NCBI RefSeq assembly: GCF_030704535.1
Contig: NC_081819.1
Span: forward strand, 21,424,001 to 21,488,000
Length of the DNA stretch: 64,000 bases
Source: Vitis vinifera
Taxonomy: Eukaryota; Streptophyta; Magnoliopsida; Vitales; Vitaceae
Reading direction: 5' to 3'
Position 1 is the stretch's first letter. Every line of letters begins with the position of its first letter. Below, in pieces: positions 25,601-36,959 of the stretch. The notes under the pieces are model-generated. The model was not told the origin of the DNA, did no database searches, and saw nothing but the letters and a program-made list of their open reading frames with translations. Both the position numbers and the translations under genes were made by a program.

Positions 25601-25739
25601 ATGATATTAGAAAGCTTCAAATGACAAACGAAATACTAAAGGCTTATGGAGATGATTCCAAGGGTTAATTCCTTATAAGGCTATTAATTCTGTCAAATAC
25701 TTTCCAAATTTGTTTAAAAGGTTTTAAGTTGAAAAAGAT
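22643..25739. other. WRKY 3' flank and AT-rich intergenic DNA
   Basis: The first few hundred bases are probably the 3' UTR and terminator region of the WRKY gene. The rest is AT-rich with no recognisable gene. Short frames at 24.1-24.5 kb on both strands have no family signature. Confidence 0.45.
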
Positions 25740-26530
25740 AGTTGTTGAAAAAAAATAGCTCAATCGGTTGAACCGGATGAAGAACCGATCAACTTGTTTA
25801 ACTCAACCAATCGAGGGGTGAAAAAACATTATCTCTCTTCTAAAGCGCTCGTTCAACTAGTCAAGATTGAACCCCAATTGGTCGATAGTGAACCTCAACT
25901 AGTCGAAGTCAAACGATCACCTACCAAACATTAAATACTAATGACTAGTCAACCAGTTAAACTGGAGTTCGACCGAACAAACCCCGAATGACTAGTTTAA
26001 CATTTTTTTCCTTTATAAAAAGATTTCAATCTTCATTGTTTTAAGAGTTTAACCTTCCTAAACATTTTTTGAATATATTTGAGCCTTGAGAGAGAGTTTT
26101 TTTAATGCACCATTATTCTAAAACTTACATATCATTAATACACCTTTCAATTCTAGTTTTCTTGTATCATTTGAACCTAAAGTTTTGTAATAGGATTTTG
26201 TGAAAATATTTATTATCCTCATTTGTAAATCTTTGAGAAGAAAAGTCTACGTGTGAGATATCACTTAAGGATTCTCAAGTGCGGGGTATCACTTGAAGGG
26301 TTATTCAAGAGTGGGGTATTTTTTAAAGATTGTAAAATGTGCTTAGAGCCAAAAGTCCAAGATGATGTATTTGAACCATAATCCAATTGTATTGCTTGAA
26401 GACTTGGTTTGGAAGCCTTAAATTAGTGAAACCTCAAGTTTGGGATTGAAACTAAAGAAGAGTGGATGTAGGTCGGGTTGTGCCGAACCACTATAAAAAT
26501 TTTGCGTTTGCATTATTTTTTCCCTAGTCT
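25740..26530. mobile_element. Probable LTR-retrotransposon remnant
   Basis: 25.74-26.0 kb is rich in CCGGTT/CTAGTC-like motifs (ACTAGTCAACCAGTT, CGGTTGAACCGG) of a kind common in plant LTR repeats. It is followed by GTGGATGTAGGTCGGGTTGTGCCGAACCACTATAA (26463-26497), a wording that resembles the R-U5 part of plant copia LTRs. No open pol frame, primer-binding site or partner LTR is seen, so this is a partial copy at best. Confidence 0.4.
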
Positions 26531-26534
26531 TTTA

Positions 26535-26763
26535 CTTTATATGCAATTATCTTTATATTGTTTTATTATATATTTGCATATAATTATTTCTTGCATTCAT
26601 ATAATTTAAATTTACAAAAAGAGACCATTATCCTATTCCTCCTTTATTTCTTTCCTACTATTTTACTTTATATGCAATTATCTTTATATTATTTTATTAT
26701 ATATTTGTATATAATTGTTTCTTGCATTCATATAATTTAAATTTACAAAAAGAGACTATCACC
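26535..26763. repeat. Tandem ~115-bp repeat joined to the broken 3' end of SDR unit A
   Basis: A unit containing TTTTACTTTATATGCAATTATC and ending near TTTAAATTTACAAAAAGAGA occurs twice here (about 26528-26640 and 26660-26760) and once more at about 30080-30190, beyond unit A. Copies therefore flank the 3.3-kb unit A on both sides in direct orientation. The second copy abuts the truncated reductase exon. Confidence 0.8.
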
Positions 26764-27660
26764 TTAGTAGTTAGTAATTTTTGCCGAAGAAATAGATGAG
26801 CTTGCACATAAGAATCTGCCATTGATGGAAGGTTTCTCGATACAGAAGATATGGGCTTCACAGACATCGTCTATGTGTATGATTGGGACTTTTCCGAGCA
26901 ACTCCTCTAGGAACTTTAGGGCTTGATACCGGTTTTCATGGTCGGTAAGCTGAGATATAAACAAATCTACGCTTTCTGGTGTGTAAGGTAGAAGAGTCTC
27001 CCCTCCCACAAGTCCATAAGCCAGTGAAACTACCTCCAATCCGCCGGTCTTATTCTCCCCATGGCTCAAAATTTCTTTTTCAGCCACTGTCTTTGAATGC
27101 GCGTAGTCCTGTAATCAGGACAAATTAATATTCTCTCTCAACTGTTTGGATTTCAAGTAATATTTTATTGAGCATTAGAGTTAAGGAAAAACTTGCCTTT
27201 AGATGAGAATTACCATGAGAGAATGGAAGATTAAGAGGGGTCCAACAAGATTCATCCATGGAGTCCTTGAAACCAGTCTCGTCATCTTTTAATGGGGCTG
27301 CAGCCACCACGGAAGCAGTGTAGATTACTCGCCTCACAGTTGCTGAATTGATGCAAGACACTGCAATGCTCTTTGCCCCAGCCACTGCAGCTTCTGCTGT
27401 GTTCTTGTACTGTTTTACAGAAATTGGATTACTTATAATTAAATATAAGTATATGTGGATGAAAATGATGGGAAATTGGGACAAACCTGAGAGTCCTCAA
27501 TGTGTTGCAAGGGGGTGGCAACATGGAAAACAAACTCACACCCTTGAATGGCCTGCTCGAACTCATCAGGATTGTAAATGTCGGCTTTAAACAACCTCAG
27601 TCTCGTGTCAGCATTAGGCAAGCTCTGGAGGAGTCCCACCTTGCAGCTCCTGTTCTCCAT
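26764..27660 (-). pseudogene. Anthocyanidin reductase-like SDR, unit A (broken copy)
   Basis: Exon remains: complement(join(26764..27108, 27197..27409, 27487..27660)), open for 243 codons. Compared with unit B, exon 1 after MENRSC is fused directly to KVGLLQ of exon 2. This in-frame deletion removes the rest of exon 1 (the TGGAGYIGS Rossmann motif) and all of intron 1. The last coding part stops at TAA (26764-26766) after ITNY, where a foreign AT-rich repeat begins, so the end of exon 4 and the last exon are missing. Ser of TAS and Tyr/Lys of YAHSK remain, but without the NAD(P)H-binding loop an active reductase is not expected. Intron 2 is GT-AG. Intron 3 begins with GC (AAG|GCAAGT), as in unit B. 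A TATA box is preserved 98 bp upstream, so it may still be transcribed. Confidence 0.88.
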
Positions 27661-27757
27661 TGCGACTACTCGTTGTTTTTCAGAAGAAAAAAAAAACCAA
27701 GCACTCAAAAGGGGTGAATGGTGGTTGATTTCTGATCATTTACATGTGTGACATTTG

Positions 27758-27766
27758 TATATATAA
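27758..27766 (-). promoter_or_regulatory. TATA box of SDR unit A
   Basis: Minus-strand TTATATATA about 98 bp upstream of the ATG, at the same relative place as in unit B and within homologous flanking sequence. Confidence 0.6.
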
Positions 27767-27999
27767 CATGAGTTGTCCCATTTTCTTGTTTTCTAGGTAG
27801 TACACATGATAGTGCACCATCATGATACAACCATAAGAAAGAAATGGATGATGGTACTGATAAATTGGGTGTCACTGATTAAAATTTGTCCGTCAACGCA
27901 AGCGTTGATTGGGTCAAAGCTAAAAATGAGTTGTCCATCAACATCCGTTGGTGAACGCAAGCATTGACTGGGTCAAAGCTAAAAAATGAATTATTTCTC

Positions 28000-28130
28000 T
28001 ATCGAGAGTTGAACCCTGACAAAAGGTTGGGCAAGCACCCACCTTAGTGTCGGGGCAAGTGTGCCCCTTACAAATTATGTAGATAAGGGGCACGTTTGCC
28101 CCGTGTTTGCCCAATATACATATATATATT
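28000..28130. repeat. SINE-like / GGGGCA-rich repeat in unit A flank
   Basis: Contains GAGTTGAACCCTGAC (B-box-like on the minus strand) followed by inverted GGGGCAAGTGTGCCCC-type sequence. A longer version occurs in unit B (32341-32525), so it predates the A/B duplication. Confidence 0.5.
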
Positions 28131-28487
28131 AAAAAATTTTATATGCACAAAATATTAAAACAATATTTTAAATAATGGATTAATTAAAATTATTTTATAA
28201 TTAAATGAAAAATTTTCATTTAATTGATTAGTAAAAAGTATTTAATATAATTAGTATATTAATTAAATATTAAAAAATTAAATATTTATTATTATTTATT
28301 TTATATCATTTAATATAATTAAATTAAATATATCATAATTTTAATATTAAATATATTTTAAAATTAGTTATATTATAATCAAATATCATAATATTATTAT
28401 CAAATAATATTTGATGTAATTAATAATAACATACACTTATAAAATTTATATTTTTTATTGACGCATATAATATTATCATCAAATATG

Positions 28488-28528
<41 letters not shown>

Positions 28529-29040
28529 TTCTTTAATAAAAACAACTTTAAAATATCTATTATAGTTGTAATTTTATTTTTAAAAGTTTTATTTTACATT
28601 TTTCATAAGTTTTAATAAATTTTAGGTCAATTGATCCATCGATATATCTGTAAAATCAAACTATCAATATATCCATGATTATCAATATTTTTTTTTTCCT
28701 TTTATGAGTTTTGATAAATTTAGATATTATTTCTAAAATATTCAATAGATACTTAATGATATTTTTGTGTTTTTAAGTTCTATAATGAAAATAACTTTAA
28801 TATATATATATCAATCCTTCTTTTTCATTATTTTTGAGTTTTTTTTAATATTTTCATAAATTTTTATAAATATTTATCGATATTTTCTGATATATTATAA
28901 TATATCCATAAAATTGTATTATCATATATTCATCTAAACCAATATTTTGAGTACTGATGTAGTATAATTCTTCTTTTAATTTTCCTTTGCGTGTGCTGGT
29001 GACTTTATTGTTCTTCTTCAAAGACACAGAAAAAAAATTC
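28131..29040. repeat. AT-rich dispersed repeat with GATATATC motifs (unit A copy)
   Basis: AT-rich block with TCGATATATCTGTAAAATC-type motifs. It is homologous to 32526-34080 in unit B (which has an extra ~690-bp insert) and appears reverse-complemented at 51890-52290 inside the broken PPR gene. It includes a (TA)n microsatellite at 28493-28524. No coding content. Confidence 0.75.
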
Positions 29041-30084
29041 ATATGTGGGATTCAGAGTATATAGCCTATAAATTGGAAGCCGCAGTGAAAAAACCATGGT
29101 TTCTTTGCAGTAGTAGTCGTGTGGGATTGTTCAGTGTTCATGGCCTATGAATTCAATACCACAACGAATTTTGAACTCAGATTTTATTCCTCTCCTTGTC
29201 CTGCTCATGAATATTGTTTTTTCTTGTACTACATATCACATCAAATATGCATAACACAATTCATTTCGGTAATGGTTTCGTTGGCAGAGCCTTTTTTGTG
29301 CTTGTACGTAATTCAAACCTAACTAAACATAGATAAACATGGAAAAAGGGCTGGTGAAGATCACTCCATCTTACTTCCACAGGTGATAAAATCTTTCCAT
29401 ATCAATAGAGGTGCAAGAAAGAATGAAAAACACCTGATAAAAAAAAAACTTATGATTTAAAGTGGTGAAACATGAAATGTTTTAAGAGTCGGTAGTTATA
29501 TTTGGTTTTATCTTTTATAATATTCTTTATGGTATAAAGAAAAAAATTCTCTCATTCGTAAGTATAAGCATGATTGACCGAACCACGTTAAAATTATTTA
29601 TATTTTTATACGAATGGTTTTATCTTTATTTTAAAACTTTAGAATATTTTATGGTTTATTATAATTTTTTTTCATAAAAATTTATTTGTGTCTAAAAATG
29701 TAATAGCAAAATGAAAATTTAATTAGTGTTAACTTATTTTTTGTGTTTTTAGATATTTATTAAAATTAACTTTTATTAAGAATATTTTATTTTCAATTAT
29801 TATCTAAATTTGTGTAATTATATTTTAAAACGATATCCATTTTGAAAAAATTATCAAACATATTTTCTACATCTGAAAAACAATTATTTTTTTCCCGATT
29901 ACATGCTCTACCCAATATATAGATATTATCTAGCATATTAAGAGGTTGACATCCATAGACTTTCATCTTATGATATCTTATCTCCTTGATAAAATAAATC
30001 TTTAGAATAAGTCATTTGTTGGAAGTGAATCATATAGAATGGACCAACAAGAAGAAGACAAAAACCACCCCATTCGAAGCTCTT
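29041..30084. other. Distal upstream flank of unit A
   Basis: Near-identical to 34115-35170 beyond unit B, starting from the shared phrase GTGGGATTCAGAGTATATAG and ending at GAAGCTCTTTTACT. No gene is visible. The homology marks the outer limit of the A/B duplication unit. Confidence 0.7.
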
Positions 30085-30660
30085 TTACTTTATATGCAAT
30101 TATCTTTATATTTTTTTTATTATATATTTGCATATAATTATTTCTTGTATTCACATAATTTAAATTTACAAAAAGAGATCATCACCTTATTCCCCTCTTT
30201 AGGTTGGATTAACCTAAGTTTTTTTTAACAAAAATAATATAAAAAGAAAGTAGAAAGAAAAAAAAATTAATTAAAATTAATAAATTATTTTTACATGCTA
30301 TTTCAGATTCATTTAACTTATTTTAACTTTTTAATATGAAAATCAAATGGTCTAAAAATACACAAGTTTGTAACTAATTTAAATTATATTTTATTTTCTT
30401 TTGAATTTTTCACGATATAATCAAATACAAGAAAATCATTTTTCTTAATATTTTTTTCTTTTGTTGGCGCTTCCCACGACCTAACAGAACCTAACCTAAC
30501 ATAACCTAATGTTATTTGTCCTCTTCATGATATTTTTCATAGTACTACATATTACAAAATATGCATGACACTTCCTCATGGTACTGGTCTCTGTGTACAA
30601 CCTTTTTTGTGCTTGTAGTTCCACCCTAACTAAAAATAAACAAACAACATGGAAAAAAGA
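30085..30660. other. Junction between SDR units A and B
   Basis: Begins with the third copy of the ~115-bp AT-rich repeat (to about 30190), then AT-rich DNA. TAACCTAACATAACCTAA near 30.49 kb is a short degenerate repeat. The last ~120 bases are the 3' UTR side of the unit B gene. Confidence 0.6.
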
Positions 30661-32005
30661 CTACTGCAGATCACCCATCTGCCTTCCACAGCTGATACAA
30701 TCTTCCAATATCATATTGGTATCACATTTATACTCAAACCCCTCCTCAATTAGCTTTGTTGATCCCCACTTAATCTCTTTTTTTGGCCCAATTTTCAAAT
30801 ACCTGAAACCAAAATGTAAGCACTGATGATCAGTTCCAAAAATTGTAGCAAATTACATACAATATTATAGCTTCTTACTCTGCTTTTATATGAAGTTGTG
30901 GATAATTTTCGTGATAGTAGTTAGTAATTTCTGCAGAAGAAATACACGAGCTTGCACATAAGAATCTGCCATTGATGGAAGGTTTCTCGATACAGAAGAT
31001 ATGGGCTTCACAGACATCGTCTATGTGTATGATTGGGACTTTTCCGAGCAACTCCTCTAGGAACTTTAGGGTTTGATACCGGTTTTCATGGTCGGTAAGC
31101 TGAGATATAAACAAACCTACGCTTTCTGGTGTGTAAGGTAGAAGAGTCTCCCCTCCCACAAGCCCACAAGCCAGTGAAACCACCTCCAATCCGCCGGTCT
31201 TATTCTCCCCATGGCTCAAGATTTCTTTTTCAGCCACTGTCTTTGAATGAGCATAGTCCTGTAATCAGGACAAATTAATATTCTCTCAACTGTTTGGATT
31301 TCAAGTCCTATTTTATTGAGCATTAGAGTTAAGGAAAAACTCGCCTTTAGATGAGAATTACTATGAGAGAATGGAAGATTAAGAGGGGTCCAACAAGATT
31401 CATCCATGGAGTCCTTGAAACCAGTCCCGTCATCTTTCAATGGGGCTGCAGCCACCACGGAAGCAGTGTAGATTAGTCGCCTCACAGTTGCTGATTTGAT
31501 GCAAGACACTGCAATGCTCTTTGCCCCAGCCACTGCAGCTTCTGCTGTGTCCTTGTACTGTTTTACAGAAATTGGATTACTTATAATTAAATATAAGTAT
31601 ATGTAGATGAAAATGATGGGAAATTGGGTCAAACCTGAGAGCCCTCAATGTGTTGCAAGGGGGTGGCAACATGGAAAACAAACTCACACCCTTGAATGGC
31701 CTGCTCGAACTCATCTGGATTGTAAATGTCGGCTTTAAACAACCTCAGTCTCGTGTCAGCATTAGGCAAGCTCTGGAGGAGTCCCACCTTGGCATGATCA
31801 TCTGCAATTCACCATTGCAAATCTGCTGAGAGAAAGAGAGGAATTGATAGAGAAATAGGGAGAGATGAGGAAAGGGAGAGTATATACGCAAGTTCCTGAG
31901 TGTTGCATGGACTGTGTAGCCCTTCAGCAAAAGCTTCTTCACAAGGGAAGATCCGATATAGCCGGCACCTCCTGTAACACAAACCCTGCAGCTCCTTTTC
32001 TCCAT
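30661..32005 (-). CDS. Anthocyanidin reductase-like / DFR-like NAD(P)H-dependent reductase, unit B
   Basis: Gene model complement(join(30661..30802, 30879..31258, 31345..31557, 31635..31801, 31888..32005)), 339 residues, the usual size for the DFR/ANR/vestitone reductase group of extended SDRs. TGGAGYIGS (residues 11-19) is the nucleotide-binding glycine motif. Ser128 (YTAS), Tyr168 and Lys172 (YAHSK) form the catalytic triad at the positions known for grape DFR. These enzymes reduce flavonoid-type carbonyl or enol substrates in the cytosol; the actual substrate cannot be told from sequence. Intron 3 has a GC donor (AAG|GCGAGT); the others are GT-AG. All exons keep frame. It is the only one of the three tandem copies with both the intact motif set and a canonical catalytic serine. 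A bona fide ANR is less likely than an ANR-like paralogue. Confidence 0.92.
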
Positions 32006-32100
32006 TGCGACTAGTCGTTGTTTTTCAGAAAAAAAAAAACCAAGTACTCAAAAGGGGTGAATGGTGGTTGATTTCTGATCATTTACATGTGTGACATTTG

Positions 32101-32110
32101 TATATATAAC
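32101..32110 (-). promoter_or_regulatory. TATA box of SDR unit B
   Basis: Minus-strand GTTATATATA lies about 96-105 bp upstream of the ATG. The surrounding ~100 bp is nearly identical to the unit A promoter. Confidence 0.65.
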
Positions 32111-32340
32111 ATGAGTTGTTGCATTTTCTCGTTTGCTAGGTAGTAGTAGTACACATTATAGTGCAGCATCATGATAAAACCATAAGAAAGAAATGGATGA
32201 TGGTACTGATAAATTGGGTGTCACTGATTAAAATTCATCGGTCAACGCAAGCGTTGATTGGGTCAAAGCTAAAAATGAGCTGTCCACCAACGGATGTTGG
32301 TGAACACAAGCATTGATCGGATCAAAGCTAAAAAATGAGT

Positions 32341-32525
32341 TATTTCTCTATCGGGAGTTGAACCCCTGACAAAAGGTTGGACAAACACCCACCTTAAAAT
32401 CGGGCCAAGTGTGCCCCTTATTAATTATGTGGTGCCCACCTTAGTTTCGGGGGAAGTGTGCCCCTTATTAATTATATTGCACCACGGCACACTTGCCCCA
32501 ATACTAAGGTGGGTGTTTACCCAAT
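32341..32525. repeat. SINE-like / GGGGCA-rich repeat in unit B flank
   Basis: GGGAGTTGAACCCCTGAC is a good B box on the minus strand (GGTTCAACTCC). It is followed by a duplicated AAGTGTGCCCCTTATTAATTAT segment and an inverted copy, so the piece can fold. The block is longer than in unit A, which points to a later local duplication. Confidence 0.55.
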
Positions 32526-34115
32526 ATATATATATTTTAAAAGTTTTCATATGCATAAAATATTGAAACAATACTTTAAACAATGGATTAATTAAAATTA
32601 TTTTATAATTAAATAAAAAATTTTCATTTAATTGATTAGCTTTTAATATCATTAGTATATTAATTAAATATTAAAAAATTATATATTTATCATTATTTAT
32701 TTTATATCATTTAATATAATTAAATTAAATATATCATAATTTTAATATTAAATATATTTTAAAATTAGGTATATTATAATCAAATATCACAATATTGTTA
32801 TCAAATAATATTTGATGTAATTTAATAATAACGTACACTTATAAAATTTATATTTTTTATTGACGTATATAATATTATCATCAAATATGATAAATTATAT
32901 ATATAGTAATTTATTTAATAAAAACAACTTTAAAATATCTATTATACTTGTAATTTTACTTATAAGAGTTTTATTTTACATTTTCATAAGTTTTAATCAA
33001 TTTTAGGTCAATTGATCCATCGATATATCCGTAAAATCGAACTATTGATATATTAATGATTATCAATATTTTTATACTTGCCATAGATATGTTGATGTTC
33101 CAAACTTTCAGGAGTTTTCTCTTTTTAATTGTGCCGATATTTCAGGGTGCCAGGACCTTTACGCCATGACAAAATTCATGCTCAATTGAAGGCACGGGCC
33201 AAACGAGCCCAATTTTACATGGCCAGAAGCCCAACACCCAACACAAATTCACGTGACTAGTTGAGGAACGCCCTATCCATGAATAGGAGAGCTTACACCC
33301 GAAGCAACCCTTCGACTTAGGATGGGTGGCTTGTACCTTGTGACCTAATCTTTTTTTTGTGCCATATGTGCACATAGATTTATATTATAAATACAATTGA
33401 TCGAAGGGATGGATGGCTTGTACCGTGTGACCTAATCTTTCCTAATCTTTTTTTGTGCCATATATGCACATGGATTTATATATATTATAAATAAAATTTA
33501 TTACACTTTACCTCCCATCTATACCGTATTTTGCACATTATCCCCTTGAATTCAAAATTAAGTAATGTACCCTCCATATTATATAATTACATATAATGTA
33601 CATTTTTTAAATAACGATGTTATATTTTTGGACCAAAAGCACATGTATTTTTCACGTGATCAAAAGTAATAGGGTCATATTTTTTAAAACCCCCCAAAAC
33701 TCCAACCAATCCTCCTCTTCTTTCATTCTTCTTATATTCACCAATATTTTTTGATATATCAAAGCAATATTTTTTTTTTCCTTTTATGAGTTTTGATGAA
33801 TTTAGATATTATTTCTAAAAAGTTCAATAGATACTTAATGATATTTTTGTGTTTTTAAGTTCTATAATAAAAATAACTTTAATATGTATATCGATACTTC
33901 TTTTATTATTATTTTAAAGTGTTTTTATAACATTTTTATCAATTTTTTATATTCACCGATATTTTTTGATATATTATAATATATCCGTAAAATTGTATTA
34001 TCATATATTCGCCGAAACCGATATTTTCATCTGATGTAGTATAATTCTTCTTTTAATTTTCCTTTGCGTGTGCTGGTGACTTTATTGTTCTTCTTCAAAG
34101 ACACAGAAAAAAAAC
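32526..34115. repeat. AT-rich dispersed repeat with GATATATC motifs (unit B copy) and insertion
   Basis: Same repeat as 28131-29040. About 33072-33765 has no counterpart in unit A: it is a ~690-bp insertion with higher GC and a local tandem duplication around GTGACCTAATCTTT...GTGCCATATGTGCACAT (two copies, about 33320-33395 and 33407-33490). No coding domain was recognised in the insert. Confidence 0.7.
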
Positions 34116-35392
34116 TCATGTGGGATTCAGAGTATATAGCCTATAAATTGGAAGCCGTAGTGAAAAAGCCATGGTTTCTTTTCAGTACTAGTCGTGTGGG
34201 ATTGTTCAGTGTTCATGGCCTATGAATTCAATACCACAACGAATTTTGAACTCAAATTTTATTCCTCTCCTTGTCCTGCTCATGAATATTGTTTTTTCTT
34301 GTACTACATATCACATCAAATATGCATAAGACAATCCATTTCGGTAATGGTTTCGTTGGTACAGCCTTTTTTTGTGCTTGTATGTAATAAAAACCTAACT
34401 AAACATAATAAACATGGAAAAAGGGCTGGTGGAGATCACTCCATCTTACTTCCACAGGTGATAAAATCTTTCCATATCAATAGAGGTGCAAGAAAGAATG
34501 AAAAACACCCGATAAAAAAAAAAAAAAAACTTATGATTTAAGGTAATGAAACATGAAATGTTTTAAGAGTCAATAATTATGTTTGGTTTTATCTTTTATA
34601 ATATTTTTATGATATAATGGAAAGATTCTCTTATTCGTGGATACAGACATGATTGATCGAACCACATTAAAATTCTTTATATTTTTATGTAAATTGTTTA
34701 ATCTTTATGTTAAAACTTTAGAATGTTTTTCTAAAATATTTTATGTTTTATTATAATTTTTTTTCATAAAAATTTATTTGTATCTAAAAATGTGGTAGCA
34801 AAATATAAATTTTATTATAGTGTTAACTTATTTTTTGTGTTTTTAGATGTTTATTAAAATGAACTTTTATTAATAATATTTTATTTTCAATAATTAACTA
34901 TATTTGTATAATTATTTTTTAAAATGATATCCATTTTGAAAAAATTATCAAACATATTTTCTACATCTCAAAATCAATTTTTTTTTTCCCGATTACGTGC
35001 TCTACCCAATGTATAGATATTATCTAGCATATTAAAAAGTTCACATCCATAGACTTTCATTTTATGATATCTTATCTCCTTGATAAAATGAATCTTTAGA
35101 ATAAGTCATTTGTTGGAAGTGAATCATATAGAATGAACCAACAAGAAGAAGACAAAAACCACCCCATTTGAAGCTCTTTTACTCTCACATTCAAACACCT
35201 AGGCCTCGACATCCACAAATAAAAGAGATAAAACTATGAGCCTGCAAATTTAAAGTATAAAAGAGATAAGTTGAATGAAGGGAACAACAAAAAGGAAAAA
35301 GAGAGGTGAGGAGTTCTTGAACTATCCATTCCCACCTCATGATTATTGATATTTCCAATGTCATTGGATGTTTTGAAAGACTTCAAATGTCA
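34116..35392. other. Distal upstream flank of unit B and start of unit C spacer
   Basis: Homologous to the unit A outer flank to about 35170, then diverges into CTCACATTCAAACACCTAGG. The section 35133-35220 is also echoed at 37680-37760 upstream of unit C, so all three units share the same upstream boundary sequence. Confidence 0.65.
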
Positions 35393-36834
35393 CTATTGAA
35401 GATCACCCATCTTCCTTCCACACTTGATACTATCATCCAGTATCATACTGGTATCATATTTGTACTCAAACCCTTCCTCAATTAGCTTAGTTGATCCCCA
35501 CTTAATCTTTCTCTTTGGCCCATTCAAATATCTGAAACCAAAATTTAAATACACAGTAAGCACTCAATTTTATACAGGACACATGCATATATATGATAGC
35601 TTCAATTCTTACTCTGGTTTGATATCAAATTGAGGGTGATTCTTTTGATAGTAGTCGGTGATTTCTGCTGAAGAAATATAGGAGTTTGTGCATAAGAATC
35701 TGCCATGGATTGAAGGTTTCTCCATACAGAAGATATGGGCTTCACAGACATCATCTATGTGTATGATTGGAATCTTTCCCAGCGACTCCTCCAAGAACCT
35801 GAGTAATTGGTAGTGGTATGGGTTGTCTGTGAGCTGAGCTATCAGTACAGCTACGCTGGCAGGCGTGTAAGACAGAAGAGTGTCCCCACCCACAAGCCCA
35901 CAAGCTAGGGTCACCACCTCCAACCCACCATTATTATTGTTGCCAAAGCTCAAGATTTCTTTCTCAGCCAGTGTCTTAGAATCTGTGTAGTCCTATTTCA
36001 CATATCATCACACCAATTAGCCTCATAAATTTGAGTTCTTCTCGGGATTTTTTCTGTAAAAGTTTTCTGATCTTTTTGTTCTGGAAAACCGAAAATTATT
36101 TTAACAAACAGTTACCAGAGAAGGTTACTTGCCTAAGTAACTTACCTCGACAAAAGAATTAGTATAAGGAAGTGAAAGGTTCGGAGGGGTCCAACAAGAT
36201 TCATCCATGGAGTCCTTGAAACTAGACCCGTCATCTGTCAAGGGGGATGCAGCCATGACGGTGGCAGTGTAGATGAGTCGCCTCACTGATCCTGATTTAA
36301 TGCAAGACATGGCAATGCTCTTTGCCCCAGAAATTGCAGCTTCAGTGGTGTTCTTATACTGTCAATTTTCATGGAAACAATCAAACTACTTATAATAATA
36401 TACATATAAAAATAATTCAAGGCCATAAACAAGTCTATTTGATCTGATTGCCTGAAAGCCCTCACTGTGATGCATGGGGGTGGCCACATGGAATACGAAT
36501 TCACACCCTTTGATGGCCTCCTCGAACTCATCAGGATTGTAAATATCGGCCTGAAACAGCTTCAGCCTCGTCTCCGCGTTAGGGAAGCTCTGGAGGAGTC
36601 CCACCTTGGCATGATCCTCTGCAATTCACCATGGCAAATCTGTTGAGAGAATCAAGAGAGGAACATATAGAGAAATAGGGAGAGATGGATCGAGATGGAT
36701 CAGAAAGGGAGAGTACCCATGTTTCTGAGCGTTGCATGGACTGTGTAGCCCTTCTGCAAAAGCTTCTTGACCAGGTAAGAGCCAATGTAGCCTGAGCCTC
36801 CTGTAACACAAACCTTGCAGCTCATTTTCTCCAT
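35393..36834 (-). CDS. Anthocyanidin reductase-like / DFR-like reductase, unit C (Ser128Thr)
   Basis: Gene model complement(join(35393..35531, 35613..35992, 36146..36358, 36452..36618, 36717..36834)), 338 residues, five exons of the same sizes as unit B except for one codon fewer in the last exon. TGGSGYIGS (11-19) and YTDSK (Tyr168, Lys172) are intact, but the catalytic serine position reads Thr128 (codon ACC in YTAT), where units A and B have Ser. Intron 2 starts with GC (TTTCAG|GCAATC), while intron 3, which is GC in A and B, is GT here (GTCGAG|GTAAGT). This is the most divergent of the three copies. The reading frame is open throughout and a TATA box is present, so the gene is probably expressed. 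Threonine may support weak activity or a changed role; the substrate is unknown. Confidence 0.9.
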
Positions 36835-36927
36835 TACAAGTCTTTGTTTTGCAGCACTAATCATGATTCAGTCTCCTCTGATTTCCTGTATCTCTTATTA
36901 TACAATTAAGTGGCCAAAAAAGTAAGT

Positions 36928-36940
36928 TATATATATATAT
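36928..36940 (-). promoter_or_regulatory. TATA box of SDR unit C
   Basis: Minus-strand ATATATATATATAA about 95-105 bp upstream of the ATG, the same spacing as in units A and B. Confidence 0.55.
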
Positions 36941-36959
36941 GTAATGTTCCCTAAGACTA

